DNA of 7,346 bases from an uncultured Lactobacillus sp. (GTDB lineage: Bacteria > Bacillota > Bacilli > Lactobacillales > Lactobacillaceae), in the NCBI GenBank assembly GCA_910587695.1, contig CAJUNC010000036.1, forward strand, positions 1-7,346, written 5' to 3'. The translations under genes were made by a program, and so were the position numbers. A model generated the notes under the pieces. That model was not told the origin of the DNA and did not search any database. It saw only the letters and a program-made list of their open reading frames with translations. Positions 4,852 to 7,346 of the stretch are shown here, piece after piece. The first letter of the stretch is position 1; each line of letters begins with the position of its first letter.

Positions 4852-5262
4852 ATGTATAGACGCGTTCAAGATTTGATAGATAATTTACATGTGATCATCA
4901 AATATTCAAGCGAACTTGAAGCAGATGGCGCTTATCTTCCAAAATTAAATTGGATCATCATTAATAGCAAACTAGATGAGCATGCTCAGTTTGAAACTTT
5001 GTTGCATGAATTGGGACATGCTTGCCAACATCATGATTGTATTGAGCTATATAATGCCACTATTGCTTCGCATTCAAAATTTGAATACGAAGCTGATAAA
5101 TTTATGATATCTGAATTAGTAGAAGCCTACATATCAGCGAATGATATAGATATTACACAGATAAATTATGTTAATTTCATCTTGGATAACGATCTAGATA
5201 GCTCGTACATCCCTGTTTTACAAAAAGTGTTATACACCAAATCAAGAAATATGAATTATTGA
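4852..5262 (+). CDS. ImmA/IrrE-type metallopeptidase
   Basis: A 136-residue zinc peptidase predicted to inactivate the upstream repressor. HELGH (residues 52-56) provides the HEXXH zinc-binding and catalytic motif, and E80 in the F-E-Y-E-A-D-K-F-M block is the expected third ligand, the pattern of the IrrE N-terminal-like (ImmA) family. Hydrophobic strands such as W34-I-I-I-N before the helix also fit the fold. No signal peptide is present, so it acts in the cytoplasm. The ribosome site GGTGGAG lies 5 bases before the ATG, and the start is 14 bp after the repressor stop, so the two are co-transcribed. The partnership is from family knowledge (ImmA of ICEBs1 cleaves ImmR). The signal that activates this peptidase is not visible. 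Confidence 0.9.
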   Translation: MYRRVQDLIDNLHVIIKYSSELEADGAYLPKLNWIIINSKLDEHAQFETLLHELGHACQHHDCIELYNATIASHSKFEYEADKFMISELVEAYISANDIDITQINYVNFILDNDLDSSYIPVLQKVLYTKSRNMNY

Positions 5263-5320
5263 TTGTTTGTCCAAATACTGACGACATTAAAAGCTGAATT
5301 TAAAACTGGAAGTGATGTAT

Positions 5321-6058
5321 ATGGACTACTATACTGCTAATGTTTTTAAAATTATTTCGATAGTTGCACTGATTCTTTTTGTATTATGTCTGGTGATTTT
5401 AGTTGCAAAGAAATGCAACAAAAAATTCATCGCTCTTGCCACCCTACTTGCAGTTGCTAGTGCTGTCAGTGTCTTTTATTTTCAACATGTTGAAAATAAT
5501 CCAACGCTAAGTACCGCTACAGACCACAAAGAAAGATACGATTTCCCTGAATCATCTTCAAGTGAAAAATCAGTCTCAGAATCTTCCTCAGAAGTTTCAA
5601 GCTCAGCTAGTTCTGATAATGCTTCAAGCACTAAACATGAAGCATCTTCATCATCTGAAACCTCAAGTAGTACTAAAGTCAAAAGTACACAAGAAGAACT
5701 TGCAGATAAACTTCCGAAAAATGTGGAATATGGTTACATAGATAAAAGTGACTTCATCAAAGAGACCATGTATCACAGCAAAGAATTCGATTATGTATAT
5801 GTAAGCACAGGTGATCACAACATCATAAAGACAGTTAAACTTGATTTTAAAGATTTACCGTTAGCATCCCTAGATGATGCTTTAGAATATATCCAAGATT
5901 GGACAAGCCGCGATGCACAGTTGCAGAGTAAAGTAGATGATCGAACATATATCTACCACTCAGCTAGTCTCAATTTAAATTATGAAATCAAGTTGGTAAT
6001 AAATAATCAAGGGGAAATCACCAGAGTTTCAATTTTCCCAGATGATTCGCTAATCTAG
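5321..6058 (+). CDS. Membrane-anchored protein with Ser-rich linker and unknown outer domain
   Basis: Unrecognised, 245 residues. Two membrane helices are visible at about 9-29 and 36-55. The loop between them is basic (A-K-K-C-N-K-K), so by the positive-inside rule it faces the cytoplasm and both ends face out. Residues of about 76-121 are a Ser/Glu/Thr-rich, flexible spacer like those in cell-surface proteins. Residues of about 125-245 look like a compact alpha/beta domain (VEYGYIDKSDF, FDYVYVSTGDHN, YEIKLVINNQGEITRVSIF). The frame also opens with GTG at 5312 and ATG at 5315, but only the ATG at 5321 has a well-spaced GGAAG site (8 bases). It lies 58 bp after the peptidase, so it is probably expressed in the lysogen. 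This slot in phages of lactic acid bacteria often carries superinfection-exclusion or other host-modifying genes; that role is inferred from location and topology only. Confidence 0.8.
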   Translation: MDYYTANVFKIISIVALILFVLCLVILVAKKCNKKFIALATLLAVASAVSVFYFQHVENNPTLSTATDHKERYDFPESSSSEKSVSESSSEVSSSASSDNASSTKHEASSSSETSSSTKVKSTQEELADKLPKNVEYGYIDKSDFIKETMYHSKEFDYVYVSTGDHNIIKTVKLDFKDLPLASLDDALEYIQDWTSRDAQLQSKVDDRTYIYHSASLNLNYEIKLVINNQGEITRVSIFPDDSLI

Positions 6059-6101
6059 CTAAATTTAAACCCGTCGATTTTGGCGGGTTTAAATTTAGCT
6101 A
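6056..6101. terminator. Strong hairpin, probable terminator of the lysogeny operon
   Basis: A perfect 18-bp inverted repeat (TAGCTAAATTTAAACCCG and its complement) encloses 10 bases; two more pairs (one T-G) can extend the stem, leaving a GATTTT loop. The GC core CCCG/CGGG is followed by TTTAAATTT within the right arm, so it can act as an intrinsic terminator in either direction, although no clean T run follows the hairpin. The left arm starts with the TAG stop codon of the membrane protein gene. It separates that operon from the integrase. Confidence 0.75.
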
Positions 6102-6140
6102 TAACAGAACATACATTCTATTTTAAAAGGAGAAAATGTC

Positions 6141-7229
6141 ATGGCTAGTTACAGAAAGCTTAGCACAGGGTGGAAAGTAACAATTTCCCAGAGGGATGCA
6201 CAAGGAAAATTGCATCAAGTCTCAAAAAATGGTTTTGCTACAAAAAATGAGGCAAAACTATATGCAGCAGCTATCGAAGCTGAAAGAAATGGTGTTATTT
6301 CTCAAAAAAAAGATGTTATTTTTGCAAATTATTTTGCGGATTGGTTTGCATTGTATAAAAAAAATAAATTAGCTAAAATTAGTCAAAATCGCTATAAAAT
6401 CATTCATAATGTTATTCAGGAATTTTTTGGAGCAACTCATCTGAAAAAAATAACTCGGAGCAACTATCAAGCTTTTATTAATTGGTACGGTTCAACACAT
6501 GCGAAAGACTCTGTTTTAAAGACACATAGGATCATTCGCTCGTGCGTCAACTCAGCTATCTTTGATGACATTATCACTAAAAACTTCACACAAAATATTG
6601 AAATAATATTCGACAAGACGCGAGATATTTCGGTTGAGTATCTGTCAGTTCATGAACTCAATATTTTGGCCAAAGAATTAAAGAAAAAATTATCCACTCG
6701 TTATCCTTCAAGATATATGATCTTAGTTGCCATTTATACTGGTGCTCGCCTTGGAGAAATACAAGCTTTGACATGGCAAGATATTGACTTTAAAAATCGA
6801 ACTATTTCAATAAATAAATCTTGGAATTATCATGAAGGTGGTGGCTTTAAAGATACTAAGACAGAATCATCAAATCGTGTGATACGTGTAAATAAAGAAT
6901 TACTTGATATTATTGGACAACTTAAAGGAAATGATAAACAAATGCTCTTTAGATCGTCATTTGGAACTATTCCAACATCAAATGCAGTCAACAAAACGCT
7001 ACGAAATGTCATGCATGATGCAGGTATCAAGAAAGCAAATTTTCACTTTCACAGTTTACGTCATAGTCATGTTGCCTATTTGCTATATCAAAATATTGAC
7101 TTGTATGCTATTAGCAAACGTTTGGGGCATAGTGACATGACTACAACTGCTAAAAAATATGCTTATTTGATCGATGAACATAAAGCAAAATCAGATGAAT
7201 TGATCGAGCAAGCAATAAATAAAATATAA
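6141..7229 (+). CDS. int: Phage tyrosine integrase
   Basis: Site-specific recombinase that inserts and excises the phage genome. The 362 residues show an N-terminal AP2-like arm-binding domain (about 1-45, YRKLSTGWKVTIS... then NGFATKNEAKLYA), a SAM-like core-binding domain (about 58-150), and a catalytic domain (about 165-345). The catalytic set is complete: R203 in TGARLGE, K240 in DTKTESSNR, H304-x2-R307 in HSLRH, H330 in LGH, and the nucleophile Y340. Length is normal for the family. The start has an AAGGAG site 8 bases upstream. It is encoded after a hairpin terminator, so it is probably expressed from its own weak promoter at about 6100-6130 or by read-through. Its position at the end of the element fits an attachment site just beyond the 3' end. 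Confidence 0.96.
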   Translation: MASYRKLSTGWKVTISQRDAQGKLHQVSKNGFATKNEAKLYAAAIEAERNGVISQKKDVIFANYFADWFALYKKNKLAKISQNRYKIIHNVIQEFFGATHLKKITRSNYQAFINWYGSTHAKDSVLKTHRIIRSCVNSAIFDDIITKNFTQNIEIIFDKTRDISVEYLSVHELNILAKELKKKLSTRYPSRYMILVAIYTGARLGEIQALTWQDIDFKNRTISINKSWNYHEGGGFKDTKTESSNRVIRVNKELLDIIGQLKGNDKQMLFRSSFGTIPTSNAVNKTLRNVMHDAGIKKANFHFHSLRHSHVAYLLYQNIDLYAISKRLGHSDMTTTAKKYAYLIDEHKAKSDELIEQAINKI

Positions 7230-7232
7230 TTT

Positions 7233-7251
7233 TGTTGTCCTAATGTTGTCC
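7233..7251 (+). repeat. Paired TGTTGTCC direct repeats after the integrase, probable arm-type sites
   Basis: TGTTGTCC occurs at 7233-7240 and 7244-7251, an 11-bp period close to one helical turn, starting 4 bases after the integrase stop. Same-face direct repeats at this position are typical of integrase arm-binding sites of attP. A short palindrome TGACTGTCA (7254-7262) follows directly. Assignment as arm sites is inferred. Confidence 0.5.
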
Positions 7252-7256
7252 AATGA

Positions 7257-7346
7257 CTGTCAAAGTCTATATATAGCAATAAGGTTAAATGCCCAGGTGA
7301 TGCATTAAAAACTATGGTGATAGCATCTCATTTTTGTAATGAGGTG
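7257..7346 (+). other. Open frame at window edge, possible attachment region or host gene fragment
   Basis: After the last integrase-associated repeats there is no phage gene. One plus-strand frame is open from the TGA at 7254-7256 to the window end (30 codons, ending ...MVIASHFCNEV), but it has no ribosome site before its only ATG (7314). Other features here are a weak promoter-like pair (TTGTCC 7246-7251, TATATA 7268-7273), a 6-bp hairpin at 7329-7345 (CTCATT/AATGAG), and two similar strings GGTGATGCAT and GGTGATAGCAT. The attachment core should lie here or just beyond; no tRNA end is recognisable. Confidence 0.3.

Larger units (their letters stand above)
1..7260. mobile_element. Temperate phage lysogeny and early region (integrase end of a prophage)
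   Basis: A rightward repressor, ImmA-like peptidase and integrase stand back to back with a leftward operon of Cro-like regulator, Rha antirepressor, DUF771 protein, RecT and phage nuclease. This divergent order is the standard genetic switch arrangement of siphophages of low-GC Gram-positive bacteria. The right limit is approximate: the attachment core is expected shortly after the integrase stop but could not be placed. The left side continues beyond the window. No structural, lysis or packaging genes are visible, so whether the element is complete cannot be judged. Confidence 0.9.

Noticed and set aside
5266..5282. TTTGTCCAAATACTGAC, resembling the TTGTCCAATGACTG after the integrase
   Set aside because: The match is short and gapped and lies far from the attachment region; probably chance.
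5482..5682. Minus-strand open frame rich in Leu/Glu/Asp opposite the membrane protein gene
   Set aside because: It is the antisense reading of the Ser-rich linker; repeated TCA/TCT codons give a long open frame by composition.

Overview
This window looks like the lysogeny/early-gene end of a temperate phage (prophage) from a low-GC Gram-positive host, most likely a lactic acid bacterium of the Lactobacillaceae. The evidence is the AT-rich sequence, the strong AGGAGG-type ribosome sites, the family set (RecT, DUF3799-type nuclease, Rha/ORF6C antirepressor, DUF771 protein, short XRE repressor plus IrrE/ImmA-type peptidase, AP2-arm tyrosine integrase) and the usual order of these genes in phages of that group. 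The host genus is inferred, not read directly.

Layout. Two divergent units meet at about 4330-4498. The leftward (minus strand) unit is the early lytic operon. In transcription order it carries a small Cro-like XRE regulator, a Rha-ORF6C antirepressor, a DUF771 protein, a 28-residue membrane peptide, a 63-residue zinc-finger-like protein, a 59-residue two-helix membrane protein (two of these are short enough to be missed easily), two unknown acidic proteins, RecT, a PD-(D/E)XK nuclease with a Cas4/AddB-like cysteine pattern, and the start of another gene cut by the window edge. The genes are tightly packed, with 4-17 bp overlaps or 2-12 bp gaps, and several ribosome sites lie inside the preceding gene. 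The rightward unit is the lysogeny operon: a 112-residue XRE repressor without a peptidase domain, an HEXXH metallopeptidase of the ImmA type, and a two-TM protein with a Ser-rich linker and a predicted outside domain. It closes with an 18-bp perfect-stem hairpin. The integrase follows with its own ribosome site, and short TTGTCC-type direct repeats just after its stop suggest that the attachment site lies near the right edge.

Regulation. The divergent region holds a near-perfect leftward promoter (TTGACA, 17 bp, TATTAT). Three 15-bp dyads of the form TTGC-N7-GCAA (one imperfect) surround it: one lies inside the promoter spacer, one just downstream of the predicted start, and one at the predicted start of the repressor promoter. 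This is what an operator set for the repressor and/or the Cro-like protein should look like. A 13-bp perfect direct repeat, 21 bp apart, lies between the two promoters and is not explained by those dyads.

How it works together (inference from family knowledge). The repressor holds the leftward promoter off. The ImmA-like peptidase would remove the repressor on induction, since the repressor has no self-cleaving domain. The leftward operon then makes the Cro-like switch protein, the antirepressor and the single-strand-annealing recombination pair (nuclease plus RecT). The membrane protein in the lysogeny unit is expected to be made in the lysogen and is the best candidate here for an undescribed function, for example superinfection exclusion; this is unproven. 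I see no CRISPR, tRNA, rRNA or insertion sequence.
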